Source: Candidatus Pelagibacter sp. (GTDB taxonomy: Bacteria > Pseudomonadota > Alphaproteobacteria > Pelagibacterales > Pelagibacteraceae). From it: DNA of 64,000 bases. The stretch spans positions 65,662 to 129,661 of the forward strand of contig JAOOBT010000003.1 in the NCBI GenBank assembly GCA_028404615.1, given 5' to 3'. Under the pieces are notes generated by a model. The model worked only from the letters and a program-made list of their open reading frames with translations. It searched no databases and was not told the DNA's origin. The translations under genes and the position numbers were made by a program. Positions 33,916 through 42,931 of this stretch are shown one piece after another; positions within the stretch are counted from its first letter, which is position 1; every line of letters begins with the position of its first letter.

Positions 33916-35217
33916 TGGTGTTCCTTTAGACTCTACCATCACTTTACCATTAGACATTACTATATGACCATTTACGATCGTAGCTACAGGGAAACCTTTT
34001 ACTTTATGATTATTAAAAGGTGTCCAACCACATTTACTTGCTATCAGCTCATTTTTAATAACAACCTCTTTATTCATATCAGCAACCGTTAAATCTGCGT
34101 CGTAACCCTCTTTTAAAAATCCCTTATTTTTAATCCCAAAAATTTTACAAGGATTTTCACACATTAGATTTATCAATTGTTGAAGTGTTAGTTTTCCATT
34201 GTTTACATGGTCCAGCATAACTGGAAAAATAGTTTGAACTCCTGGCATACCTGAAGGAGAATTGGGATACTCTTTGTCTTTATTTTGTTTTAAGTGTGGG
34301 GCGTGGTCGGAACCCAACACATCAACTATATCATTCTTAATTGCCACCCATAAACTATCATAGTGTTCTTTAGTCCTTAAAGGTGGATTCATTTGAGCAT
34401 AAGTTCCAAGTTTGTCATAACAATCTGGTGCGTACATAGTTAAATGCTGGGGTGTAGTTTCAAAAGTAACATTTTTTTTGTGCATAGCTAAAAAATCTAC
34501 TTCTTCTCTAGTAGTTACATGAAGAACATGAATCTTTTTATTATATCTTTCCGCAATTTTAACCACTCTACGAGTAGATGACATTGCAACTTCTGTATTT
34601 CTCCACTCTGCATGTGAATGGACATCACCTTTTTTTATAAATTTTTTTCTTAGTTTAATAATATCTTCGTCTTCAGAGTGAATAGAAACAATTCTATCGC
34701 TACTGGAAATTACTTTTTCAATGTCAGCCTCTTTATCTACCAATAAGTTTCCTGTTGAAGAACCCGCAAATAACTTTACACCACAACATCCTTCAACATC
34801 TTTTAACTTAGCAAGTTGATCAATATTATCTGGTGTCGCTCCGAAATAAAAAGCATAATTACTATGCATTCGATTTTTTGCAGCCTGTAATTTTTTATCA
34901 AATTCTACTAAATTAGACGTAGGAGGATTGGTATTAGGCATTTCAAATAAAGATGTTACGCCGCCCAATACTGCCGCTCGACTGCCGCTTTCTAAATCCT
35001 CCGCATCGGTTGATCCTGGCTCTCTAAAATGCACTTGGGTATCTATAATACCTGGTAAAACAACTTTATCTGTAGCATCATAAACTTTTGAGCTGTTGAG
35101 TTCGATTTTGCCAATCTTTTTAATTTTATTATCTAGTAAACCAATATCTGTTTTTGTGAGCTTACCATCTATGTAGCAAGAACCATTTTTTATAATGAGA
35201 CTAAAATTATCAGACAT
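33904..35217 (-). CDS. pyrC: dihydroorotase, class I-like with altered metal motif
   Basis: Dihydroorotase closes carbamoyl-aspartate to dihydroorotate in pyrimidine synthesis. The 437-residue amidohydrolase has LPGIIDTQVHFREPGST, GGVTSLFEMPNTNPPT, VSIHSED, HVLHVTTREEVDF and VLGSDHAPH. In the usual D-x-H-x-H-x-R motif the first His is Gln61 (DTQVHFR), while His63 remains. A similar DTQVHFREPG form occurs in other alphaproteobacterial proteins annotated as dihydroorotase, as recalled from the family. Other amidohydrolases (hydantoinase, allantoinase) are alternatives. It is divergent from ygfZ across 38 bp holding a symmetric promoter-like repeat. Confidence 0.82.
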   Translation of the reverse strand: MSDNFSLIIKNGSCYIDGKLTKTDIGLLDNKIKKIGKIELNSSKVYDATDKVVLPGIIDTQVHFREPGSTDAEDLESGSRAAVLGGVTSLFEMPNTNPPTSNLVEFDKKLQAAKNRMHSNYAFYFGATPDNIDQLAKLKDVEGCCGVKLFAGSSTGNLLVDKEADIEKVISSSDRIVSIHSEDEDIIKLRKKFIKKGDVHSHAEWRNTEVAMSSTRRVVKIAERYNKKIHVLHVTTREEVDFLAMHKKNVTFETTPQHLTMYAPDCYDKLGTYAQMNPPLRTKEHYDSLWVAIKNDIVDVLGSDHAPHLKQNKDKEYPNSPSGMPGVQTIFPVMLDHVNNGKLTLQQLINLMCENPCKIFGIKNKGFLKEGYDADLTVADMNKEVVIKNELIASKCGWTPFNNHKVKGFPVATIVNGHIVMSNGKVMVESKGTPLKF

Positions 35218-35227
35218 GATTTAAAAA

Positions 35228-35245
35228 ATATACTATACAGTATAT
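35228..35245. promoter_or_regulatory. inverted repeat with symmetric -10 boxes between pyrC and ygfZ
   Basis: ATATACT (35228-35234) and AGTATAT (35239-35245) are exact inverted repeats around ATAC. Each arm contains TATACT on its own strand, so the element may be a bidirectional -10 region serving divergent pyrC and ygfZ. No good -35 was found on either side, and an operator is an alternative. Confidence 0.4.
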
Positions 35246-35255
35246 ATTTACAAAT

Positions 35256-36137
35256 ATGGAAAAAGATCAAATTATTTTATTAGAGAACCGTGGATTAATT
35301 TCAATAACAGGAGAAGATATCAAAAATTTTCTTCAAAATATCATTACTAATGATATTGAAAAAGTAAGTTCATCTGCCTCGATATTTTCAGCTCTTTTTA
35401 CACCTCAAGGTAAATATTTATTTGAATTTTTTTTGATACAATCAAAGAAAGGTTATTTATTAGATTGTGATAATCAATTTACAAACGAGATAATAAATTA
35501 TTTATTAAAATATAGATTAAGATCAAAAATTGAAATAACAGATATATCTGAGGATTATGTAATTGGAATAATTAACTCAGAAAAGTTTTTAGATATACAA
35601 AAAAGTGAAAATAAAACTGGAGATACGATTGAATTTAGAGATAGTACTCTATTTCTAGATCCTCGAAATAAAAATTTAGGTGCAAGAATAGTTTCAACAT
35701 TAGAAAAATTGCATCTCACAATTAAAAAATTAAACTTAAAGATAATAAAACCTGATACATATTTTGCAAAAGCACATTCTTTAGGAATTCCAATAAAAGG
35801 TATTCAAAATTTAAAAGATCAATTATTTGGATTAGAGGCAAATTTTGAAGAGCTTAACGCAATTGATTTCAAAAAGGGATGCTATATCGGTCAAGAAAAT
35901 ACTGCTAGAATGAAATTAAAGGAAAAATTAAGAAGAAGATTATTGCCAATCTATTCTTCAGAAAAATTAAATGTTGGAGAAGAACTATTTTATAATAAGG
36001 TTAAAGTTGGCAAAATACTTATAGATCAACCCTATCCATTTGGCTTAATAAAAGTGGTTGATCCTAATATTAAAGAATTTGAAAATACAGAGCTTCTTGC
36101 AAACACCAAAAAATGTAAAATTTTAAAGAGCGTTTAA
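35256..36137 (+). CDS. ygfZ: YgfZ/GcvT-like folate-binding Fe-S maintenance protein
   Basis: A 293-residue protein of the CAF17/YgfZ family, structurally related to the glycine-cleavage T protein and implicated in the assembly or repair of certain Fe-S enzymes. The family signature K-G-C-Y-x-G-Q-E appears as FKKGCYIGQENTARM, with its conserved cysteine. The N-terminus ENRGLISITGEDIKNFLQNIITNDI matches the folate-binding fold. It is divergent from pyrC. Fe-S enzymes elsewhere in the window, such as NadA, are candidate clients only by general family knowledge. A 39-residue minus-strand ORF overlaps its last 15 nt. Confidence 0.88.
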   Translation: MEKDQIILLENRGLISITGEDIKNFLQNIITNDIEKVSSSASIFSALFTPQGKYLFEFFLIQSKKGYLLDCDNQFTNEIINYLLKYRLRSKIEITDISEDYVIGIINSEKFLDIQKSENKTGDTIEFRDSTLFLDPRNKNLGARIVSTLEKLHLTIKKLNLKIIKPDTYFAKAHSLGIPIKGIQNLKDQLFGLEANFEELNAIDFKKGCYIGQENTARMKLKEKLRRRLLPIYSSEKLNVGEELFYNKVKVGKILIDQPYPFGLIKVVDPNIKEFENTELLANTKKCKILKSV

Positions 36138-36242
36138 TAATCTTGAAAGAGAAGCTAAGATCCCATAACCACTCAATTCAATAAAAGCTATAACTAAAAT
36201 TATAAGCACTATTCGTTTATTTTTTTTTAAATATTCAATCAT
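36123..36242 (-). CDS. possible 39-residue membrane peptide
   Basis: An ORF from the ATG at 36242 to TAA at 36123 begins MIEYLKKNKRIVLIILVIAF and consists of a basic N-terminus and one hydrophobic helix, then GILASLSRLLNAL. It lies 13 nt downstream of tRNA-Leu on the same strand and overlaps the end of convergent ygfZ by 15 nt, the same stop-overlap seen for other convergent genes here. No family is recognised. It could be real or a chance ORF in AT-rich DNA. Confidence 0.35.
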   Translation of the reverse strand: MIEYLKKNKRIVLIILVIAFIELSGYGILASLSRLLNAL

Positions 36243-36255
36243 AAATAACCTTTTT

Positions 36256-36339
36256 TGGTGCGGTCGGAGAGACTCGAACTCTCACGGGAAACCCACACGC
36301 CCCTCAAGCGTGCCTGTCTACCAATTTCAGCACGACCGC
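36256..36339 (-). tRNA. tRNA-Leu (anticodon GAG)
   Basis: The minus strand folds as a class II tRNA: acceptor GCGGTCG pairs with CGACCGC, the anticodon arm has CACGC and GCGTG around loop TTGAGGG (anticodon GAG), there is a variable arm, and the T loop is in GAGAGTTCGAGTCTCTC. Discriminator A is followed by an encoded CCA (36258-36256). It reads CUC and CUU leucine codons. Confidence 0.95.
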
Positions 36340-36400
36340 TTTAATAATGCGACAATAAATGAATGACAATATTAGTTCAAGTTGATAGATTAGAATAAGT

Positions 36401-37390
36401 ATGTCTGCACAAGAACAGTTTAATAGAAGCTCTTCTGAGATTTATAAAAAGATCTCAAAACACGTTCCTGAAATAGAGTGGAAAGTGCATGCACCTCTAA
36501 TAGAGAAAATTAATAAATTAAAAAAAGAGAAGAATGCTGTAATTCTTGCTCATAATTATCAAACGCCAGAAATATACCATGGAGTTTCTGATATTGCGGC
36601 TGACTCATTAGCCCTTGCAGTTGAAGCTGCAAAAACCTCAGCTGATATAATAGTTCTTTGCGGAGTTCATTTTATGGCTGAGACAGCAAAATTAATGAGT
36701 CCAGATAAAAAAGTTTTAATTCCTGATATGGATGCGGGTTGTTCACTAGCTGCTTCATTAACTGGTGAAGATGTGAGATTGTTAAAAAAACAATATCCGG
36801 GTGTTCCAGTTGTTTCGTATGTAAACACTTCAGCAGACGTGAAAGCTGAAACAGACGTATGTTGTACCTCCGCTAATGCAGTTAAAGTGGTAGAGTCATT
36901 AAACACTGATAAAGTAATATTCTTGCCTGACCAGCATTTAGCAAATTATGTAGCTAAACAAACTAAAGTAAAAATAATTTCTTGGAAAGGCTCTTGTATT
37001 GTGCATGAACAGTTTTCACCAAAGGAAATTCAAGATATAAGAAAAGCAAATCCTGGAATTAAAGTTATAGGTCACCCCGAGTGTCCAAGTGATGTTTTAG
37101 ATGCATGTGATTTCGCTGGTTCAACTGGTGGTATGATCGATTATGTTAAAAAAAATCAACCTAAGAAGGTTATGTTAGTTACTGAATGTTCGATGAGTGA
37201 TAATGTTCAAGCAGATAATCCTAATGTTGAATTTATTAAGCCATGCAATCTTTGTCCTTACATGAAAAAAATTACCTTACAGAAAATTCTTGATTGTTTA
37301 GAGAATGAAAAGAATGAAATTTTCATTGATGAAAAAATGGCTAAAGCAGCAAGACAATCTGTGCAAAGAATGACTGAAATTGGTCGTTAG
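36401..37390 (+). CDS. nadA: quinolinate synthase
   Basis: NadA condenses iminoaspartate with dihydroxyacetone phosphate to quinolinate in de novo NAD synthesis and carries an oxygen-sensitive 4Fe-4S cluster. The 329-residue protein has ILAHNYQTPEIYHGVSDIAADSLALA, the cysteine sites in VLCGVHFMAE and DVCCTSANA, GSCIVHEQFS, and CNLCPYMKKITL near the end. It precedes nadC, with the GTG start of nadC 5 nt after its stop. nadB, which makes iminoaspartate, is not nearby; some bacteria use aspartate dehydrogenase instead. Confidence 0.96.
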   Translation: MSAQEQFNRSSSEIYKKISKHVPEIEWKVHAPLIEKINKLKKEKNAVILAHNYQTPEIYHGVSDIAADSLALAVEAAKTSADIIVLCGVHFMAETAKLMSPDKKVLIPDMDAGCSLAASLTGEDVRLLKKQYPGVPVVSYVNTSADVKAETDVCCTSANAVKVVESLNTDKVIFLPDQHLANYVAKQTKVKIISWKGSCIVHEQFSPKEIQDIRKANPGIKVIGHPECPSDVLDACDFAGSTGGMIDYVKKNQPKKVMLVTECSMSDNVQADNPNVEFIKPCNLCPYMKKITLQKILDCLENEKNEIFIDEKMAKAARQSVQRMTEIGR

Positions 37391-37394
37391 ATCA

Positions 37395-38225
37395 GTGCAA
37401 AAATTAAATCAATTTTATATCAAATCAGTAGTAAAAATGGCTTTGGAGGAAGACCTAAGACCTAGAGGTGACATAACTACTAAACTCATAAAATCAAAAA
37501 ATGAGATGATTAAGGCTAGGATAATAGCTAAACAAGATGGAATAGTTGCTGGATTAGAGTTCTGCAAAGCGGCCTTTAAATTAATTGGAAGAGAAACAGT
37601 CTTCATCAAAAAAGTCTCTGATGGAAAAAAAATTAAAAAGAACAAGGTGATTGCTGAAATAAAAGCTATGACAAAAACCATCTTAAAAGCTGAAAGAACC
37701 GCTTTAAATTTTCTGAATCATGCCTCAGGTATTGCAACAATTACTAATCAATTTGTAAAAAAGATTAGTAAAAAAACAAAGATCTGTTGCACCAGAAAAA
37801 CAACACCGAATTTACGAACACTTGAAAAATATGCGGTGAAAAAAGGCGGAGGGTATAATCATAGATACAATTTAAGTGATGAAATTCTTATTAAAGATAA
37901 TCATATTAGTGTATCTAAAAGTCTTAGCGGTTTGATAAAAAAAGCTATAAAAACAAAAAAAATTATTACTGTTGAAATAGAAAATATCAATCAACTCAAA
38001 CAGGTTTTAGGTTTAAAATTTAAAAGAATACTTTTTGATAATATGAACTCCTCACAATTAAAAAAATGCATTAAGCTTTGTAAAAACAAGTATCAAACAG
38101 AGTACTCTGGTAATGCTACTTTAAAAAATATCAAACAAATATCAAAAACAGGGATAGATAGAATTTCAGTAGGAGCGATTACCCATAGCGCTAAATCATT
38201 TGACTCAACTTTATTATTTAGATAG
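37395..38225 (+). CDS. nadC: nicotinate-nucleotide pyrophosphorylase (carboxylating)
   Basis: NadC converts quinolinate and PRPP to nicotinate mononucleotide, the step after NadA. Landmarks are LEEDLRPRGDITTKL, AERTALNFLNHASGIAT, CCTRKTTPNLRTLEKYAVKKGGG (shown in part: TRKTTPNLR), KDNHI, and GIDRISVGAITHSA at the phosphate-binding end. A longer reading frame from a TTG at 37380 overlaps nadA; the GTG at 37395 gives the 276-residue form beginning MQKLNQFY and is preferred. No Shine-Dalgarno sequence is evident. Its stop overlaps the ppdK stop by 12 nt in the convergent direction. Confidence 0.95.
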   Translation: MQKLNQFYIKSVVKMALEEDLRPRGDITTKLIKSKNEMIKARIIAKQDGIVAGLEFCKAAFKLIGRETVFIKKVSDGKKIKKNKVIAEIKAMTKTILKAERTALNFLNHASGIATITNQFVKKISKKTKICCTRKTTPNLRTLEKYAVKKGGGYNHRYNLSDEILIKDNHISVSKSLSGLIKKAIKTKKIITVEIENINQLKQVLGLKFKRILFDNMNSSQLKKCIKLCKNKYQTEYSGNATLKNIKQISKTGIDRISVGAITHSAKSFDSTLLFR

Positions 38226-40874
38226 TTCTGCTTGAGCTGCTGCTAATCGTGCTACTGGTACTCTAAATGGAGAGCAGGAAACATAGTTTAGTCCCGTTCT
38301 AGAACAAAATTCAATACTCTTTGGATCACCCCCATGTTCACCGCATATCCCTAATTTAATATTTTTATTTGTCTTTCTTCCTCTGGAAGATGCTATTTCC
38401 ACAAGCTCGCCTACTCCATTTTGATCGATACTTACAAATGGATCTACATCAAAAATTTTATTATCAATATAATCGTTTAAGAATTTACCAGAATCATCTC
38501 TGCTTATTCCAAATGTTGTTTGAGTTAAATCATTCGTTCCAAAGCTAAAAAAATCAGCATGTTTTGAAATTGACTTCGCTTGTAAAGCGGCACGCGGCAA
38601 TTCAATCATGGTGCCAACCATATACTCAAGTTTTAATTTATTTTCTTTTTCTATTTCACTAGCTATTTTATTTACTAAAGCTCTTAAAATTTTTAATTCG
38701 GACTCAGTTGAAACCAACGGTATCATTATTTCTACAAAAGCAGCTTTTACTTTTTGTTTTTTTAATTCAACTATAGCTTCGAATATTGCTCTACATTGCA
38801 TTTCATAAATCTCTGGGAAAGAAATACCAAGTCTGCATCCTCTATGCCCAAGCATAGGATTTTCCTCATGAAGCTCTGCTATTCTATCTTTAACCTCTTT
38901 CGCTGATAAATTTAAAGATCTTGCTACCTCTTCTATGTCTTTGTCAGCTTTTGGTAAAAACTCATGAAGTGGTGGATCTAATAATCTCACTGTAACAGGT
39001 AAGCCTGACATAATTTTAAATATTTTTTTAAAGTCTTCTTTTTGATGAGGTAGAAGCTTATCTAGCGCGCTATTTCTATCCTCTTTTGATTTAGACAAAA
39101 TCATTTGTCTTACTGAGAGAATTCTTTCTTCATCGAAGAACATGTGCTCCGTTCTACATAAACCTATTCCTTCAGCACCAAACTCTCTAGCCGTTTTACT
39201 ATCTGCTTCCGTTTCTGCATTTGTTCTTACTTTTAATTTCCTAAATTCATCAGCCCATTTCATTATTGTAGAGAAGTAACCAGAAATTTCTGGTTGAACA
39301 GTGGGGACTAATCCTTTCATAACTTTTCCACTTCCACCGTCTATAGTAATAATATCTCCCTCTTTAATAATCACTTCTCCAGCTTTGAATTGTTTTAACT
39401 CATAATCGATTGTTATTTCACTTGAGCCTGAAACACACGGTCTACCCATTCCTCTTGCTACTACTGCAGCATGACTCGTCATTCCTCCTCTTGCAGTTAG
39501 AATACCTTTAGCGGCATGCATGCCATGTATATCCTCTGGTGAAGTTTCTAACCTCACTAATATTGTATCTTGCATCATCCCGTTTAATTTCTCCGCCTCG
39601 TCAGCAGTAAAAACAACTTTACCACTTGCGGCTCCTGGTGATGCAGGTAGACCTGAAGCAATAACTTCTTTCTCAACTTTATCGTCTAGAGTAGGATGTA
39701 ATAAAGTGTCTAAGGTATTTGGGTCTATTCTTTTGATTGCTTCTTTTTTTGAAATTAATTTTTCATTTACCATATCTACAGCAATTTTAATTGCAGCTTT
39801 GGCAGTTCTTTTTCCAGATCTTGTTTGAAGCATCCAAAGTTTATTATTTTCAACTGTAAACTCAATGTCTTGCATATCTTTATAATGCTTTTCTAACTTA
39901 AGAAATACTTTTGCAAGCTCTTTATAAACTTTGGGCATAGCTTCTTCCATTGAAGGATCTTTAGAACCTGAATCTTGTTTAGCTTTTTTTGTAATGTATT
40001 GAGGAGTTCTCGTACCCGCTACGACATCTTCACCTTGGGCGTTAATTAAAAATTCTCCAAAGAAAGAATTTTCTCCAGTTGAAGGATTTCTAGTAAAGGC
40101 AACACCTGTTGAACAATCTTCACCCATATTTCCAAAAACCATAGCTTGAATATTTACAGCTGTTCCCCAATGATCTGGAATTTGGTTTAATTTTCTATAA
40201 GTTTTTGCTCTTTGACTATCCCAAGATAAAAATACAGCATCAATTGCTCCTAATAATTGTTCTTTAACGTCTTGGGGAAAATTAATTTTTTTTTCTTTTT
40301 TTACTAACTCTTTAAAATTAATAATTAAACCATCCCAATCGCTCTCATCTAAATCTGTGTCTAATAAAACTCCTTTAGTTAACTTATAATTGTCAATTAG
40401 TTCCTCAAACAAATGTCCCTCTACCCCCAAAACTACATTACTGTACATTTGTATAAATCTTCTATAGCTATCTTTTGCAAATCTTCCATTAGATGTTTTA
40501 TTTTTTAATGACTCAACTGTTTTATCATTAAGGCCAAGATTTAAAATTGTATCCATCATACCAGGCATTGAAATTCTAGCTCCTGATCTAACAGATACAA
40601 GCAATGGATTTTTAAGATCGCCGAATTTCTTTTTGGTTTTCTTTTCAATATTCTTAAGCTCTGACTCGATATTTTGTATTATTTTTTTTGGTAATTTTTT
40701 TTTATTTTTATAAAAAAGATCACAAACTCCCGTCGTAATAGTAAATCCAGGAGGAACGGGTAAACCCAATCTACCCATCTCACCAAGGTTTGCTCCTTTT
40801 CCACCTAAAATATTTTTTTTGTTTTTTAACTTTTTGGTAGACTTATCGTCAAAACTAAATACACTTTTTACCAT
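38214..40874 (-). CDS. ppdK: pyruvate, phosphate dikinase
   Basis: PPDK interconverts pyruvate, ATP and Pi with PEP, AMP and PPi, giving reversible flux between pyruvate and PEP. The 886-residue protein has the N-terminal ATP-grasp domain (LGGKGANLGEMGRLGLPVPP), the central phosphohistidine domain with GGMTSHAAV at 463-471 (His468, neighbouring Thr466 being the usual regulatory site), and the C-terminal PEP/pyruvate barrel with FGTNDLTQTT and CGEHGGDP. It shares one base with the glyS stop upstream. Pyrophosphate-saving glycolysis or gluconeogenesis is the likely role. Confidence 0.97.
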   Translation of the reverse strand: MVKSVFSFDDKSTKKLKNKKNILGGKGANLGEMGRLGLPVPPGFTITTGVCDLFYKNKKKLPKKIIQNIESELKNIEKKTKKKFGDLKNPLLVSVRSGARISMPGMMDTILNLGLNDKTVESLKNKTSNGRFAKDSYRRFIQMYSNVVLGVEGHLFEELIDNYKLTKGVLLDTDLDESDWDGLIINFKELVKKEKKINFPQDVKEQLLGAIDAVFLSWDSQRAKTYRKLNQIPDHWGTAVNIQAMVFGNMGEDCSTGVAFTRNPSTGENSFFGEFLINAQGEDVVAGTRTPQYITKKAKQDSGSKDPSMEEAMPKVYKELAKVFLKLEKHYKDMQDIEFTVENNKLWMLQTRSGKRTAKAAIKIAVDMVNEKLISKKEAIKRIDPNTLDTLLHPTLDDKVEKEVIASGLPASPGAASGKVVFTADEAEKLNGMMQDTILVRLETSPEDIHGMHAAKGILTARGGMTSHAAVVARGMGRPCVSGSSEITIDYELKQFKAGEVIIKEGDIITIDGGSGKVMKGLVPTVQPEISGYFSTIMKWADEFRKLKVRTNAETEADSKTAREFGAEGIGLCRTEHMFFDEERILSVRQMILSKSKEDRNSALDKLLPHQKEDFKKIFKIMSGLPVTVRLLDPPLHEFLPKADKDIEEVARSLNLSAKEVKDRIAELHEENPMLGHRGCRLGISFPEIYEMQCRAIFEAIVELKKQKVKAAFVEIMIPLVSTESELKILRALVNKIASEIEKENKLKLEYMVGTMIELPRAALQAKSISKHADFFSFGTNDLTQTTFGISRDDSGKFLNDYIDNKIFDVDPFVSIDQNGVGELVEIASSRGRKTNKNIKLGICGEHGGDPKSIEFCSRTGLNYVSCSPFRVPVARLAAAQAELSK

Positions 40875-42928
40875 TATAGTCCCTCTAATTTTGAAAAATC
40901 AATAAAGTTGTCAAAAGTGTTACAAAACATTTTTAGCAACTCTAATCGATTATTTTTAATATCCTGATTTTCATCATTTACTACTACGTTGTCAAAAAAA
41001 TTATCCGTGAATTCTTTGGTGTCAGAAAGCTTTATCAACAAGCTTTCATAATCTTTATTATCATCTCTAACTGTAAAAGCTTTCCGAATCTCATTTATTT
41101 TTTCATGTAGTATTTTTTCCTCATTTTTTCTAAATAAAACTGCGTCTGGTCTACCAACGATCCTTTTTCCGGCTTTATCTAAAATATTCGATGCTCTTTT
41201 GTAGGAACTGATTGCATTGAGGCCGATACCTTTTTTTTTGTATTTATTCATTAAAATAGTCTTTACATAAAGAGCTAAAAAATCATCTCCCGCATGAGAA
41301 CTAATTGATGCCTCTATCATATCAGCTTTAATATTCTTTAATTTCAATACGTTTCGCATTCTTTCTTTTATAAATTCTAAAACTTGTTGCTCTGTTTTCT
41401 CATTTATTATTCTAACACCTTGTTCTTGATAAAGTCTTATGTTGTAGCTGATTAAATCTCTTAGTTTAAAGGTTAATTTATTCTCAATAATAATTCTAAG
41501 TAATCCAATCGCTGCTCGTCTTAAGGCGAAAGGATCTTTTGAACTAGTAGGTTTTTCATCAATAACAAAAAAACCAACTAAAGTATCTACCTTATCTACA
41601 ATTGAAATAGAGTAACTAAAAGGTTTTTTGGGCAAAACTGATGTAAGGCCTGTCGGCAAATAATGGTCACTCACTGAATTGGCCACATCATCTTCAAAAC
41701 CTTGAGCTAAAGCAAAATATTTTCCCATAACACCTTGAAGCTCAGGATATTCCCCAACTAAGTCGGAACATAAATCAGATTTTGAAATTGATGCTGCAAC
41801 CTGAACTTTTTCTTTATTTATATTTAAATCATCTGATAACATTCCTGCTAATTTTCTTAATCTTTGAGTCTTATCGTAAATAGTGCCTAGTTTTTCATAA
41901 AAAGTGACTGATTTGAGATTTGCTATTTGCTTAATAAGATTTTTTGATTTGTCCTTATCCCAAAAGAACTTAGCGTCAGCCAATCTAGCTTCAACAACTC
42001 TTTTGTTTCCTTTAGTAATTAAATTTTTTTCATCTTTCTTATTTGACACAACAAAAAAATAATTAGTTAATCGGTCTCTACTGTCAAAAATTGGAAAATA
42101 CCTTTGATTTTTTTCTAGAGTTGAAATTATAATTTCTTTTGGAATTTCAAGATAATTTTTATTAAAACTTATATGAAGTAAGATTGGATTTTCTACAATG
42201 TTTACTACTTCTTCTAAAAGCTTTGAGTTTAAGTTCTTTTTGTATTGTTTGGACTGAGAAAAAGAGTTGATTTTTTTGAGAATAATCTCCTCTCTTTCCT
42301 TATGATTAACAATTATTTTATTACTTTTTAAAAAACTAAGGTAATCTTTAAAATCTTTTACTTTTTTAGTTTTTGTAATTAAATCTTGCTCAATAATTAT
42401 TTCGTCTGTTGCATCAAGATGCTCGTACTTAAATGATAATTTTTTATAGTTAAAAGTTGCAAAAATTGATCTAAGAGGTCTTCCCCACGTCAAATTATGA
42501 TCTGACCATTTCATTGATTTTTTCCAGGTAATTGATGCTAATGATTTTGGAATAATTTTAGTTAATAAATCTTCAACTAAAATTGATTGAGATTGTGTTT
42601 TAATAAAATAAAATTTTCCTTTCTCTGTTCCTTTTTCAATTAAATCTTTTTCACTGATATTTTTAGCCTTTAGAAAACCCTGTAAAACCTCATTAGGCGA
42701 ACCTACTTTAGGACCTTTGATTTCCATAGCGTCAATTTTTATTTTTTCCGCTAAATCTTTTACAAATAAAGTAAGTCTTGTTGGTGAAGAATAAACTGAT
42801 AATTCTTTATAATTTACTCTGTTTTCTTTAAATGAGCTTTCAATAGACTGTTTTAATTGTGATCTAGCAGCTATTTGTAGTTGGGGTGGAATTTCCTCAC
42901 TGTAAAGTTCCAATAAAAATTCTGTCAT
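40874..42928 (-). CDS. glyS: glycine-tRNA ligase beta subunit
   Basis: The beta subunit of bacterial alpha2-beta2 GlyRS binds and positions tRNA-Gly. The 684-residue protein starts EFLLELYSEEIPPQLQ, has the central HD-like region with SDLCSDLVGEYPELQGVMGKY, and ends with an anticodon-binding DALR-type helical domain (about 560-684). It follows glyQ after 3 nt and precedes ppdK with a shared base. No truncation is visible. Confidence 0.96.
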   Translation of the reverse strand: MTEFLLELYSEEIPPQLQIAARSQLKQSIESSFKENRVNYKELSVYSSPTRLTLFVKDLAEKIKIDAMEIKGPKVGSPNEVLQGFLKAKNISEKDLIEKGTEKGKFYFIKTQSQSILVEDLLTKIIPKSLASITWKKSMKWSDHNLTWGRPLRSIFATFNYKKLSFKYEHLDATDEIIIEQDLITKTKKVKDFKDYLSFLKSNKIIVNHKEREEIILKKINSFSQSKQYKKNLNSKLLEEVVNIVENPILLHISFNKNYLEIPKEIIISTLEKNQRYFPIFDSRDRLTNYFFVVSNKKDEKNLITKGNKRVVEARLADAKFFWDKDKSKNLIKQIANLKSVTFYEKLGTIYDKTQRLRKLAGMLSDDLNINKEKVQVAASISKSDLCSDLVGEYPELQGVMGKYFALAQGFEDDVANSVSDHYLPTGLTSVLPKKPFSYSISIVDKVDTLVGFFVIDEKPTSSKDPFALRRAAIGLLRIIIENKLTFKLRDLISYNIRLYQEQGVRIINEKTEQQVLEFIKERMRNVLKLKNIKADMIEASISSHAGDDFLALYVKTILMNKYKKKGIGLNAISSYKRASNILDKAGKRIVGRPDAVLFRKNEEKILHEKINEIRKAFTVRDDNKDYESLLIKLSDTKEFTDNFFDNVVVNDENQDIKNNRLELLKMFCNTFDNFIDFSKLEGL

Positions 42929-42931
42929 AAT

